Shown: piece after piece, positions 1-8,271 of the stretch
How the letters are laid out: every line of letters starts with the position of its first letter
Position numbering within the stretch: the stretch's first letter is position 1
DNA from: Algoriphagus lacus
GTDB taxonomy: Bacteria; Bacteroidota; Bacteroidia; Cytophagales; Cyclobacteriaceae
NCBI RefSeq assembly: GCF_003583985.1
Contig: NZ_QXML01000009.1
Coordinates: forward strand, 97,824 to 161,823
Direction: 5' to 3'
Length of the DNA: 64,000 nucleotides
Made by a program: the position numbers and the translations under genes
Notes under the pieces: generated by a model
The model's input: only the letters and a program-made list of their open reading frames with translations
The model's database searches: none
Told to the model about the DNA's origin: nothing

Positions 1-259
1 TGATCACCACTTCAATGTGTGGGTGTTTTAATTTGATGTATTTGGTCCCTTCAATTCCCGAAATTTTTCCGGAAAGCTGAATATCCATCAAGATGATTTC
101 AGGGCGGTCTTTTGAAATGTTGGCAAATGCCTCTTCACAGCTATCATAGGCATTTATGAACAGGTATTTATCAACTGATTTGATCATCAGTTTGTAACAG
201 TCTCTTAATTCCCGATCATCTTCAATTAATACTACCCGTTTTTGAAATTCCATTTTCAT
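1..259 (-). CDS. response regulator receiver protein, partial
   Basis: The minus strand encodes the N-terminal part of a receiver domain that runs off the left edge of the window. After the start come VVLIEDDRE (acidic pocket) and, about 50 residues on, EIILMDIQLSG with the phospho-acceptor Asp in LMDI. These are the hallmarks of CheY-like domains that accept phosphate from a sensor kinase. The start could be the ATG at 259 or the one at 253; no Shine-Dalgarno sequence helps to decide. The output domain is outside the window, so it cannot be told whether this is a DNA-binding regulator (LytTR or LuxR type) or a single-domain protein. Confidence 0.85.
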   Translation of the reverse strand, partial: MKMEFQKRVVLIEDDRELRDCYKLMIKSVDKYLFINAYDSCEEAFANISKDRPEIILMDIQLSGKISGIEGTKYIKLKHPHIEVVI

Positions 260-391
260 CTGATTTACAATGCAACTTACTGGATAATAAGGTTTTTTGT
301 TATACCGCAAAATGGGGGATATGATCTTGCTGAAAAATTTTTCTGAATTCCCTTTGAACTCATGCCATCCAAAAGTCCCATCTCCCAAATA

Positions 392-407
392 ATGGACACA
401 GGTCTAA
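392..407. promoter_or_regulatory. TTRGAC-N4-GTCYAA palindrome, copy 1
   Basis: ATGGAC, four bases, GTCTAA. The site lies 95 bases upstream of the membrane-anchored repeat protein starting at 502. It is one of eight similar sites in the window; read on the other strand it is TTAGAC-CTGT-GTCCAT. A role as operator is inference. Confidence 0.4.
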
Positions 408-501
408 TTCTCTTACTGACAATGGTTTTCTGCATTTTCTCAAGCAACCATTTTTTTCACAGGTGCATCCCTCCAGATGAATCTTTAATAAAACAATCAT
501 T

Positions 502-1221
502 ATGCAAAACGAAACAAAAGAATTAAAAAATCAGCTCCATTGGATGAAATTGCTTTTAACGGTCAATCTTTTACTCCTGGGCTTTGTCTTCTTTTCCTCT
601 TTCAAACCATCGGTGGATGACCTTTTAAGAGTGAGAGGTCTGGTGATAGTGGATGAATCCGGTAGGGAAAGGATGTTGATCGGCTATCCAATTCCTGAAT
701 CAAAGCATCGCTTCAGGGATAATCCGGAAAGAGTCATTAAGGAATGGGCTGCTGAAAGGGGAGGTGCAGAATTCGCTGATCGGTATAAAAATGATTTTTA
801 TAACAAGGCGGAAGGAATAGTTTTCCTTAATGAAGCGGGATATGACCGGATGGCGATCGGAGAAAGATTGCCTGACCCCAGTGCCGGAGTAAGACAATTT
901 GAGTCTGCCGGTATTGCAGTCTTTGACGAAAAAGGCCATGAATATGCAGGCTTCGGACTTTCCAAAACCAAAGAGGGAAAATATCGAACAGTATTGGGAA
1001 TGGATGATCCTGAAGTGGGAGAGTCCATGCACATGTTCATCTTGGAAGACGGTTCCAGAGGATTGCAAATCGCCCACCCCGGGGGAAGATTACTGCTGGG
1101 TTCCGGGCCGAAAAATGGCTGGGTCTTTAATTCAAAGGAAGATTTTGTTGGGCTAAAAGCAGAGGATAAGGAAGGTAAAACGCTACTTGAGCACAATGCC
1201 TTAAAATCGAACAATCAATAA
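502..1221 (+). CDS. membrane-anchored protein with internal repeats, function unknown
   Basis: 239 residues. A short charged N-terminus is followed by one hydrophobic segment at about residues 15-34, which would anchor the protein in the inner membrane with the rest in the periplasm, or serve as an uncleaved signal. The remainder contains a unit repeated about four times: GLVIVDESGRERMLIG, then GIVFLNEAGYDRMAIG, then GIAVFDEKGHEYAGFG, then HMFILEDGSRGLQIA. Each has the pattern hydrophobic strand, D/N-E-x-G turn, hydrophobic strand, so a repeated beta-hairpin or small propeller-like fold is plausible. I do not recognise a named family. It is monocistronic, preceded by a palindrome at 392 and closed by a strong terminator. 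Confidence 0.85.
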   Translation: MQNETKELKNQLHWMKLLLTVNLLLLGFVFFSSFKPSVDDLLRVRGLVIVDESGRERMLIGYPIPESKHRFRDNPERVIKEWAAERGGAEFADRYKNDFYNKAEGIVFLNEAGYDRMAIGERLPDPSAGVRQFESAGIAVFDEKGHEYAGFGLSKTKEGKYRTVLGMDDPEVGESMHMFILEDGSRGLQIAHPGGRLLLGSGPKNGWVFNSKEDFVGLKAEDKEGKTLLEHNALKSNNQ

Positions 1222-1224
1222 ATC

Positions 1225-1257
1225 AAATGGCCGATTTACAAAATCGGCCATTTTTTA
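1225..1257. terminator. bidirectional rho-independent terminator
   Basis: AAATGGCCGATTT pairs with AAATCGGCCATTT across a short loop and is followed by a T-run. It sits between the convergent genes ending at 1221 and 1269 and can serve both. Confidence 0.85.
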
Positions 1258-1268
1258 TTTTTCATCAC

Positions 1269-2096
1269 TTAGTTATTGCTGTTTTTCAGATCAAAGACTC
1301 GAATGTAATCCACTATGAATTCCTGAGGATAATGTTCCGGATTCCGAGTTTTTTCAGCCTTTGGTATTTCATAGATGTTCAACATCATTTGCATTGGGTA
1401 GTCAGGGGATTGATTAATCGTTCTGATTACTTTCCCATCAAGAAAGAACGTTACTTTTTCCGGACTCCATTCTGCTCCATAGGTGTGAAATTCAGTGACA
1501 TCAAGTTCAAAAGGATCTTCATAGAACTCATCCTTTAGCTTGGGATCCTGAAATTTCCGGATTCCGTATCCAATGATTGCCTTATTGCTTTCAATGTTCC
1601 AGCCCTTAATTTCAACAATACAAAGCTCACTGGAATTTTCCGGTTTGTCTTCAAAGCCTATCATCCACAGTGCTGAAACATTGGTAGGGTGGGCAGAGGC
1701 TTTGGCCCGAATTTCAATGTAGCCGTGATGCATTAGGAATTTCCTTTCGCTTACCTGCTCCTCCCTTACCACGCAGGTAGGATGAACCCGATGTTGGCCA
1801 ATTTTGCTGTTTAGCGGACCTGAAAAAATTCCGGTTTGGAAAGAAGAAACCCTGATGTCTCCATTAAATTCTTTCGACCAGGGTTCCTGATTGTGGTCTA
1901 TTTTTAGATGCAGTAATCCATCTTTGAGCTCATACCTGGCTTTTGTTTTTTCTCGTGAACTCCAATGGGATAAATAATAAGGAATCCATACTTGCTCATT
2001 CAGCTGAGGTTCTTCAAATGTTTCGTTGAGGATCAACTTATAGTTTGATTTTAACATAGCATTTTCGAAATGCTGATCTAAAGCCTGAGCAAACAA
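1269..2096 (-). CDS. GH16-family glycoside hydrolase-like secreted protein
   Basis: About 275 residues with the jelly-roll features of glycoside hydrolase family 16 (laminarinases, agarases and relatives): GYIEIRAKA, SALWMIGF, the active-site strand, HTYGAEWSPEKVTFFLDG and a C-terminal FIVDYIRVF strand. The catalytic signature E-x-D-x-x-E appears as E-L-C-I-V-E at about residues 155-160, so both glutamates are kept but the assisting Asp is Cys. The start is unclear: the coordinates use a TTG at 2096, yet in-frame codons upstream encode a good signal peptide (LILIIIRS then LVLIFIQATISLNLFAQA) with no ATG, GTG or TTG before the stop; an ATT at 2147 is the likeliest true start. A palindrome at 2243 lies between this gene and the divergent lipoprotein gene. 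Confidence 0.8.
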   Translation of the reverse strand: MFAQALDQHFENAMLKSNYKLILNETFEEPQLNEQVWIPYYLSHWSSREKTKARYELKDGLLHLKIDHNQEPWSKEFNGDIRVSSFQTGIFSGPLNSKIGQHRVHPTCVVREEQVSERKFLMHHGYIEIRAKASAHPTNVSALWMIGFEDKPENSSELCIVEIKGWNIESNKAIIGYGIRKFQDPKLKDEFYEDPFELDVTEFHTYGAEWSPEKVTFFLDGKVIRTINQSPDYPMQMMLNIYEIPKAEKTRNPEHYPQEFIVDYIRVFDLKNSNN

Positions 2097-2242
2097 ATTC
2101 AGACTGATAGTAGCTTGAATAAAAATTAGAACTAGGGATCTGATAATGATTAAAATTAATGGTGTCTGGATGTCTTTTTTTTGTTGCGAATTTGCAGAAA
2201 CTGATTGGTCCTTGAAAAACGCCTTTAGTATTGATCAATTTA

Positions 2243-2258
2243 TTAGACCTATGTCTAA
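2243..2258. promoter_or_regulatory. TTRGAC-N4-GTCYAA palindrome, copy 2
   Basis: TTAGAC-CTAT-GTCTAA, six-base perfect arms. It lies in the divergent space between the GH16-like gene and the PrcB-type lipoprotein gene, about 95 bases before each start. Its reverse complement differs at one base from the copy at 5187. Confidence 0.5.
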
Positions 2259-2352
2259 TATATGTTGAATTGTGACCTATTCACATTTTTTCCTGTAGCA
2301 AGGTGAAATACAGCACCGTTTTGATCTTAAATTTTAAAACCATAAAAACTCT

Positions 2353-2886
2353 ATGAAAAAAGTAACATTATCTTTCATCCTGGCACTTTTTGCCACCTTA
2401 ATTTTGGCTTCTTGTGAAGAAGAACAGACGCCTGACACTCCCAGAGCACTGGAATTGATGGGTAAAAGTTTCTCTAATTCCTCAGGCGTTCCAATTCCAA
2501 CTTCAGTCGGGGTGGGTTCCAATGCCCGTTTAATAACTCATACAGTCATTCAAAATGGGCTGTATACCTTGGTCGAAAAGCGAAGCGTGATGACAGCTAA
2601 CAGTTCCCCGGAGTTGAACGCTATTTGGGCCCAGCACTCAACAAATCCCTTGGATTTTCCTCAGGTCAACCTGGAATCGGAAACGGTAATTGCTGTATTC
2701 AGCGGTATCCGCTCCAATTCAGGGTATACCCTTGAGGTAACCAAAATTTGGGAGTCAAATGGAAAGCTGGTCGTCGGAATTAAAGAAAAAGTCGAGTCAG
2801 GAGTTACGCTGACGGTAATAACCAATCCTAATCTTTGGTTGAAAATTCCAAAAACCAACCTGCCTATCGAAGTTTATTTTGAATAG
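2353..2886 (+). CDS. lipoprotein with PrcB_C-type domain
   Basis: 177 residues. A type II signal peptide ends in the lipobox LILASC, so the mature protein starts at Cys21 and is lipid-anchored. The C-terminal half (ESETVIAVFSGIRSNSGYTLEVTKIW) matches the PrcB C-terminal domain, known from the treponemal PrtP protease complex and from many short exported proteins; the GYTLEV turn is the family hallmark. PrcB-type proteins are thought to act in protein complexes at the cell surface, but no protease gene is near, so the partner is unknown. It is a single-gene unit with its own terminator and a palindrome in its promoter region. Confidence 0.75.
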   Translation: MKKVTLSFILALFATLILASCEEEQTPDTPRALELMGKSFSNSSGVPIPTSVGVGSNARLITHTVIQNGLYTLVEKRSVMTANSSPELNAIWAQHSTNPLDFPQVNLESETVIAVFSGIRSNSGYTLEVTKIWESNGKLVVGIKEKVESGVTLTVITNPNLWLKIPKTNLPIEVYFE

Positions 2887-2898
2887 GAATTCATTACT

Positions 2899-2928
2899 CC
2901 TCTGGGATACTATCCCAGAGGTTTTTAT
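2899..2928 (+). terminator. rho-independent terminator
   Basis: CCTCTGGGATA pairs with TATCCCAGAGG, followed by TTTTTATTT. It closes the lipoprotein gene ending at 2886. Confidence 0.85.
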
Positions 2929-3183
2929 TTCAAATCGCCAACGCGTTTGAAAAAAGACCTCGCTAATTTGATTTTAAGAACATTTTTGATCTTTTTTATC
3001 TACCTCCAGTTCAGAACTTAGTTAAAAATAAATTTCATTTCGAAATTCCACATTGATTCTGAAATTGAAGTGCTGACTGAATAGGAAACCCTTCAATGGA
3101 AGAATTTAACTTGGACAACTTCCTTTGCCAATCACGGAAAAAGCGGATCCATTAGTATTGGGTATCTTAACCTGAGAGGATTA

Positions 3184-3537
3184 AGATTGAATTGTACATT
3201 TGTCAACAGCTTCGAAAGAGCAAAACAATTCTAAGAAAAAGTGTTTGAAGTTCAACTGTCAGACTTGCCAGTTGAATGGGGGAGGCAAGCCGCATTTCCT
3301 TTTAAGCCGCATGGCCCAAATAGTTCCGGGGCCATTGTAGAAAAAACCGATTGGAAGCCATGTTCGAGCAATACCATTGTATACTTTGAAACGGAAGATT
3401 GATCTTTGCTTGAACTGAGAATTGAAATGGCCGGTGTAAAGATGGTATAGCCTAAAATGAATATAGGGGAATTTGGATTCGTGGCAATTTTCCTTGACAG
3501 CGAGGGCAGTACCTTTGGTTTACATTCCAGAAATTAA
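3184..3537 (+). pseudogene. decayed VOC-family (glyoxalase-like) gene
   Basis: One reading frame, interrupted by TAA, TGA and TAG stops, still spells a vicinal-oxygen-chelate (glyoxalase/bleomycin-resistance) protein: FERAKQF-stop-EKVFEVQLSD at the N-terminus, then SSGAIV, TIVYFETED-stop, EMAGVKMV-stop-PKMNIGEFGFVAIFLDSEGSTFGLHS at the C-terminus. These correspond to the usual DxERAxxFYxxVFGW start and the GxxAxFxDxEGNxxGLHS end of the family. Three nonsense codons in an otherwise collinear frame indicate a recent pseudogene, not chance. About 90 bases before it (3060-3150) may be remnants of another frame that I cannot name. The TfoX-N gene follows after 14 bases, so the two probably formed an operon. 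Confidence 0.75.
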
Positions 3538-3551
3538 TCCTCAGGTTTTTC

Positions 3552-3935
3552 ATGGCTTACAACGCAACACTTGCCAATGGAGTGAGAATCTATTTGGCTG
3601 AATTAGAAGGTATTGCGGTCGTAGAAAAAGAGATGTTTGCCGTTCTGAATTTCCTGGTTAACGGAAAAACGGGTATTTGTGTAAGTGGTGACCGACTGAT
3701 GCTTCGATTTGATCCGGCTTTACCGGAGTCGCTCTCATTGCGAGAGGGATATGAAACTATGTTGATGAAAAGAAAAGAGTGTTACAAAGGATATTGTTAT
3801 TTCAATTCTCGGGGATACAGGAATAAGCCTGATTTTGACTATTTACTGGCTGTTTTCCTGAATTTCAACAAGGTTTCCCGAAAATCAAATTCTAAGAATC
3901 GGACTGGAAAAGGAATAAAAAAGGAAGTCAATTGA
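3552..3935 (+). CDS. TfoX N-terminal domain protein
   Basis: 127 residues. The pattern MAYNATLANGVR, MFAVLNFLVNGK, VSGDRLMLRFDP, YKGYCYFNSRGYR and FDYLLAVFLNFN matches the TfoX/Sxy N-terminal domain, which stands alone in many Bacteroidota; the usual MFGG-LAFLVNGKM is altered to MFAVLNFLVNGKT. The C-terminus is a short basic tail. In gamma-proteobacteria TfoX controls competence, but the stand-alone domain has no proven role, so no competence function is claimed. It follows the dead VOC gene and may itself be drifting. The last codons lie inside a perfect palindrome that also forms the terminator. Confidence 0.75.
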   Translation: MAYNATLANGVRIYLAELEGIAVVEKEMFAVLNFLVNGKTGICVSGDRLMLRFDPALPESLSLREGYETMLMKRKECYKGYCYFNSRGYRNKPDFDYLLAVFLNFNKVSRKSNSKNRTGKGIKKEVN

Positions 3936-3949
3936 CTTCCTTTTTTATT
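3914..3949. terminator. palindromic bidirectional terminator overlapping a stop codon
   Basis: An 18-base arm on each side (core AAAAAAGGAAGTCAA / TTGACTTCCTTTTTT) makes a perfect palindrome with A- and T-runs at its ends. It covers the last codons of the TfoX-N gene and lies 35 bases from the end of the convergent lipoprotein gene. Confidence 0.85.
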
Positions 3950-3983
3950 CCTGAGAGATGATCGAATTGTGACTTGGATCGAT

Positions 3984-5093
3984 TTATTGATTGGTGGTAA
4001 CGGCATTTTCATCGTTGACCAACTCGACAATTCCCCCTTTGTCTAAACCCATGAATATCCTGTCCTTGTTGCCTAATTTGATGACTTTGAGGTCCCATAC
4101 ACCACCTTGAGCGATTTGGGGAAACTCTTCTGTCTTCCAAGTGGCACCTCTGTCCTCACTGTAGTATACTTCAAGTTTCTGTACTTCGCGAGCTTTTATC
4201 CATCTACCGGCATAAACCCTTGAAGATTTAGTTGGACTTATTCCTATTCCATGGAAGAAATCTGAGTTTTCTTGAGCGTTAATCAAAGTCTGCCAAGTTT
4301 TCCCATTATCAATGGATTTAGATAATTCTCCTTCCCAGCCCACATAGATGGATTGTGGATTATCCCGGTCAAATACTATTTCCTTAACCGTAGTCGGATT
4401 CGGTACTAAGTCATACCACGATTTTTCTTCTTGTTCATTTTTCAATTTAATCAAATAGCCATTTTCTATTGATCCCTGACCTCCGACCCAGATTTCATCA
4501 GTTTTTAATGGATTTACTGACAAAGTCATAAGTGGTTGGGCAGTCATTCCCCAATCTCCCCAAATAGGAGTCCATGTTTTTCCTTTGTCCAGCGATTTGG
4601 CAACTACTAATTGACCACTGGCATATAACTGATTAGGCTCGCCGGGAACGGCTTCAAAATCACTTAATCCGTCTTTAAACCGCTCATCAGACCCTCCAAA
4701 ATTCGTATCAAATACATTCCAGTTGGTTCCCCTGTTCGAGGTTCTGTAAATTTTGACTTCCGTTGCCGCTGTAGTGAAATTGACCACCGAAGCAAGAATT
4801 TCAGAGACTGTAAAAGGATGAATGTCCCTTACATCATTTTTCTGAAGTCCCAATGGAAGGAATTTTGAACTGGGTACATTCAGTTGCTTACCATATACCC
4901 CATCGGTAGTTGCCGCAAAAATCCAGTCTCCGGCAATTACCAACTCATTAACTGATATGCCGTTCAGTTCATGATTGACCAAGGTTAAGGGGCCTGATTT
5001 GATGGGTTTGAATTCGTTATCTTCAACACATCCACTGAAAAAAAACAACAGAGCTGTAATAAATAGAATTGTTCTTGAATTTATTTGATTCAT
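3984..5093 (-). CDS. BNR/Asp-box beta-propeller lipoprotein
   Basis: 369 residues. The signal peptide ends at the lipobox FFSGC (Cys22). Four Asp-box motifs of the form S-x-D/N-x-G-x-x-W are visible: SNRGTNW, SLDKGKTW, SIDNGKTW and SEDRGATW. This places the protein among sortilin/photosystem-stability-factor-like beta-propellers, which bind ligands or act as scaffolds; none of the catalytic residues of sialidases is evident. It probably sits on the outer membrane. It is monocistronic, with palindromes at 5187 and 5450 in the long space upstream. The ligand is unknown. Confidence 0.85.
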   Translation of the reverse strand: MNQINSRTILFITALLFFFSGCVEDNEFKPIKSGPLTLVNHELNGISVNELVIAGDWIFAATTDGVYGKQLNVPSSKFLPLGLQKNDVRDIHPFTVSEILASVVNFTTAATEVKIYRTSNRGTNWNVFDTNFGGSDERFKDGLSDFEAVPGEPNQLYASGQLVVAKSLDKGKTWTPIWGDWGMTAQPLMTLSVNPLKTDEIWVGGQGSIENGYLIKLKNEQEEKSWYDLVPNPTTVKEIVFDRDNPQSIYVGWEGELSKSIDNGKTWQTLINAQENSDFFHGIGISPTKSSRVYAGRWIKAREVQKLEVYYSEDRGATWKTEEFPQIAQGGVWDLKVIKLGNKDRIFMGLDKGGIVELVNDENAVTTNQ

Positions 5094-5186
5094 ATAATTT
5101 TTGTTTTTTTATATGACGGGATGCTCATGCTTAATGCTACTTATTTTTGCTGTTCTTCTTGTGATTTTGGAGTTGCATTTGATGGT

Positions 5187-5202
5187 TTAGACATAGGTCC
5201 AA
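5187..5202. promoter_or_regulatory. TTRGAC-N4-GTCYAA palindrome, copy 3
   Basis: TTAGAC-ATAG-GTCCAA, 15 of 16 bases identical to the reverse complement of the copy at 2243, including the four central bases. It lies 94 bases upstream of the propeller lipoprotein start at 5093. Confidence 0.5.
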
Positions 5203-5449
5203 AAAAGTATTTTTTCTCTTCAGTATAATCCTTAAATAAATATAGCTTACAGTTTAAGAGGTGGGATGAAATAAAAATAATGTAAGTCAGTCTTTTGTTT
5301 TGTATATCCTGTATATTGAGTTTGAAAATTTAATTTTATTTAAATTTTGGAACTGTTTTGTTTTTGGACGTTCCTTATAATTTTTGATCAATATTGAACA
5401 GTCCTTTAACTGGGTAACTTGCAGAAGGAATCTTTTTTTGGACTGTTTA

Positions 5450-5465
5450 ATGGACATTTGTCCAT
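5450..5465. promoter_or_regulatory. TTRGAC-N4-GTCYAA palindrome, copy 4
   Basis: ATGGAC-ATTT-GTCCAT; the perfect arms extend to seven bases around two central Ts. It lies about 160 bases upstream of the serine hydrolase start at 5624. Confidence 0.45.
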
Positions 5466-5623
5466 AAAGTGCTTTTCTGGAGGCTATCCTAAGGACTGGA
5501 TCGTCCACGGTTTAATTCTTGTAAAATCACATGGGAAGGGATGGACTTCTTGCCAGTTCCTAAGGGTCATAGCTCTGTGACTAACGAATTACTTTATATG
5601 TACCATTAACAAATTCACTACCC

Positions 5624-6970
5624 ATGCTCAAGTATTTCAGTTTCTTGATAGGCTCAATGATTTTTTTGATTTCCAATCCCCTTTCGGCCCAACGTCATGA
5701 CCTGGTTGACAGTCTACTTAGCGCGTATATAGACTTAAATCAGTTTAATGGATCCGTTTTGATCTCGAAAAATGAACAAATTGTTCATCTGGCAGGATAT
5801 GGATTTAAAAATAAGGAGTTAGGTGAATTGCATACCCCGGAAAGTATTTTTCCCATTGGCTCACTTACCAAATCTTTTACCGGAATTTTGATTTTGCAAC
5901 TTCATCAGGAGGGATTAATTGATCTGGATGCACCTGCCAAAAACTATTTAAATGGCGTGGAAATTTCAGAAGAAATTACCGTTTCCCACCTGCTCTCCCA
6001 TAGCTCCGGAATTCCGGATGCCCTGGAATACGAGGAATATATTAACTGGTTATTTACGGATACTCCAGTAAATATCCTTCAGGTGATCCGGCTTTTTGAA
6101 AAAGCTGATCTTAAGTTCAAACCGGGGACGAAGTTTTCTTACTCTAATTCCAATTTTATTTTGCTGGGCGCTATTGTTGAAAATTTGAGGCAAGTCCCAT
6201 TTCAAAAGGCAATGCAGGACTATATTTTGGATCCTCTTGAGATGAGGAATTCTGGATTTGACTTCTCAAATCTCTTGGATGAAAATAAGTCGGTGCTTTA
6301 TTCCATGCTTTCTCCCCGAAAAACACAGCTTGCACCTTCGTGGAATTTTAAACTTACCCTAGCTGATGGTGGTCTTCACAGTTCCCTGGCAGATTTGTTT
6401 AAGTTTTACCAAGGGTTGAAATACAACAAGTTGCTTTCAAAAGATTTGGCAAGTGTTTCCTTTACCAAAAAGAACGATTCCTATGGCTACGGTTGGTTTG
6501 TTGAGGATAAATTAGGAGTCTCAGTGATTAACCATGGGGGGAATCTTGAAGGGGCAACTAGCTTTTTTGCCTGGGACCCTGTAAATGATATCTGTATAAT
6601 TCTATTGAGCAACACCACATCCACTATGCTGGAAAGAATATCATGGAATATATATTCTATTTTAAACAATAAACTTCCGGAATTCCCAAAGGAAAAGGCT
6701 AGAGTCACCGTTGATGCGGAAATTTTGAATCGTTGGGTAGGTATTTATCAAATATCCGATAAACTCCAAATTACTATTTCTGAAGAAGGAGGGAATCTAT
6801 TGCTTCAAATCAACGATGGAGTAATGGAAACTTTCTACCCAGAATCTGAAACTTCCTTTTTTATACCTAGAGAAGATGTTTCAGTTTCCTTTAAAAAGAC
6901 TGAAGATGGAATTCAGATCAGGTATAAGGAAGGTTTAGGAACCAAGGTAGGGGATAAAATTGAGCATTGA
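5624..6970 (+). CDS. secreted serine hydrolase, beta-lactamase (class C/PBP-like) fold
   Basis: 448 residues with a signal peptide ending PLSAQ. The three motifs of the family are present: SLTK with the nucleophile Ser80, YSN at Tyr173 and HGG at His304 in place of KTG. The C-terminal ~100 residues form the small beta domain often found in Bacteroidota serine hydrolases of this type. Such proteins act in the periplasm or outside the cell as D-aminopeptidases, esterases or peptidases; sequence alone does not show that it degrades beta-lactams. A second, more distant homologue lies at 28235-29917. It is a single gene with a long upstream region. Confidence 0.85.
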   Translation: MLKYFSFLIGSMIFLISNPLSAQRHDLVDSLLSAYIDLNQFNGSVLISKNEQIVHLAGYGFKNKELGELHTPESIFPIGSLTKSFTGILILQLHQEGLIDLDAPAKNYLNGVEISEEITVSHLLSHSSGIPDALEYEEYINWLFTDTPVNILQVIRLFEKADLKFKPGTKFSYSNSNFILLGAIVENLRQVPFQKAMQDYILDPLEMRNSGFDFSNLLDENKSVLYSMLSPRKTQLAPSWNFKLTLADGGLHSSLADLFKFYQGLKYNKLLSKDLASVSFTKKNDSYGYGWFVEDKLGVSVINHGGNLEGATSFFAWDPVNDICIILLSNTTSTMLERISWNIYSILNNKLPEFPKEKARVTVDAEILNRWVGIYQISDKLQITISEEGGNLLLQINDGVMETFYPESETSFFIPREDVSVSFKKTEDGIQIRYKEGLGTKVGDKIEH

Positions 6971-7336
6971 AGAGGTTAGGGAGTCCGTCCTTCTGGTTTC
7001 AATTAAATTTGCCTCATTGAATTTTCAATACACCTAACCTTTTCCTTAAATGGCTTTAATTGATCCTAAGTTTAAGGGAATAATTTGTTATCCTGCCCGA
7101 TCCGTTGTGATATTCTAAGATGCCTTTAGATGTCAATCGTGAGTGATTTGAAAATACACTTTCAAGAAGGATGTTCAATTCAATGACTTATGTCCAATTT
7201 TTAATTAAAACCAAAGGTGTTTAAGTGGTTTAATTGATTATGTCTTTAAATTATTTCAGTAACTGAAGGATATGGGATTCATGGGTACCATGGTGTAAAG
7301 TTTAATTTAATTGAACTGGTGAATTGTATATGAAAA
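6971..7336. other. 366-base intergenic region
   Basis: No gene or strong hairpin seen. It holds one copy of the GAC-N4-GTC palindrome at 7182, in front of the alpha/beta hydrolase gene. Confidence 0.4.
7182..7197. promoter_or_regulatory. TTRGAC-N4-GTCYAA palindrome, copy 5 (weaker)
   Basis: AATGAC-TTAT-GTCCAA; on the other strand TTGGAC-ATAA-GTCATT. It lies about 140 bases upstream of the hydrolase start at 7337. The arms are less symmetric than in copies 2-4. Confidence 0.3.
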
Positions 7337-8173
7337 ATGGAGTTAATTAAACTGAAAACCCGAAAAGAGTATTGGATCTCAGCTTCTGTTTTTCCTCAGG
7401 ATTCTTTTTTGGTTTTGATTATTTCCCCGGCAACGGGAGTTAAGCAGTCTTTTTACCATCCTTTCGCCAACTACCTAAATGAAAATGGAATCACCGTCAT
7501 TACTTTTGATTTTCACGGTATAGGTGAATCATTGGCGGATTCAATAAAAACTGTCTCCACCAGTGCCTCCGAATGGGGAGTTCATGATCTGGAATCCGTT
7601 ATTGAGTTTTCCAAAGTCCGATTTTCTTTGTCCAAGATTTTTGTCTTAGGACATAGCATAGGAGGCCAACTTCTGGGATTTGCAAAATCTTCAGTCGATT
7701 TGGAAAAAATTATTTTAATAGGCAGCCAATCGGGCTATTGGGGGTTTTGGAAAGGGAGTGAAAAATTGAAAATGTGGGCAACCTGGCATGTTCTATTCCC
7801 GGCTTTACTTAAAATCTATCGGTATTTTCCTGCCAAATCTTTTTCAAGAATGGAGGATTTACCGAAAGAGGTTGGATTGCAATGGAGTAAATGGTGCAGA
7901 AGTCCTGATTATTTTTTGGAGGAATTTAATGAAGATGTCCTTTACTTTAAATCCATTGTCACTCGGGTTACTTGCATAAGTATTGAGGATGATAAATTTG
8001 CCCCAATTGATGCTGTGAATTGGTTGGCTGATCGGTTCTCAAAGGCTCAGATTAAACGGGTCCATTTAGATCCTTATGACTTTGGATATAAAAGCATTGG
8101 CCATTTCGGCATATTTAAAGAGAATAACCGTCTTGTTCTATGGAGGATGCTTCTCAGGGAGATTCTTGAATAG
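7337..8173 (+). CDS. alpha/beta hydrolase
   Basis: 278 residues, no signal peptide, so cytoplasmic. The nucleophile elbow is GHSIGG with Ser107; an acid in the EDDKFAPIDA segment and a histidine in IGHFGIF near the C-terminus complete a plausible triad. An early FDFHGIGES motif fits the oxyanion-side strand. The overall pattern resembles the COG4757-type predicted hydrolases. The substrate is unknown. It is a single gene whose 3-prime end converges with the minus-strand ECF operon, and no clear terminator lies between them. Confidence 0.8.
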   Translation: MELIKLKTRKEYWISASVFPQDSFLVLIISPATGVKQSFYHPFANYLNENGITVITFDFHGIGESLADSIKTVSTSASEWGVHDLESVIEFSKVRFSLSKIFVLGHSIGGQLLGFAKSSVDLEKIILIGSQSGYWGFWKGSEKLKMWATWHVLFPALLKIYRYFPAKSFSRMEDLPKEVGLQWSKWCRSPDYFLEEFNEDVLYFKSIVTRVTCISIEDDKFAPIDAVNWLADRFSKAQIKRVHLDPYDFGYKSIGHFGIFKENNRLVLWRMLLREILE

Positions 8174-8271
8174 GATCTTAAGTTGTTGGGAGTATATTTT
8201 TCCTGTAAAGATGAGTTTGGATCTCTCCTTAATGAAAGGAGTTACAGCATTGAATTTTACAGAAATGGAAT

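Larger units (their letters stand above)
5094..5623. other. 530-base divergent intergenic region with two palindromes
   Basis: No gene is supported here; a 73-codon minus-strand frame (5287-5508) has no recognisable features. The region separates the divergent propeller lipoprotein and serine hydrolase genes and carries two copies of the GAC-N4-GTC palindrome, at 5187 and 5450. Confidence 0.5.

Noticed and set aside
798..1214. Long minus-strand frame opposite the repeat protein
   Set aside because: It is a shadow of the gene on the plus strand; it has no domain and a serine/proline-rich composition typical of antisense frames.
3552..3935. Natural competence regulator
   Set aside because: Only the N-terminal TfoX domain is present, and its role in Bacteroidota is not known.
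5624..6970. Beta-lactam resistance gene
   Set aside because: The SxxK/YxN/HGG serine-hydrolase fold is shared by many peptidases and esterases; the sequence gives no specific sign of a resistance enzyme.
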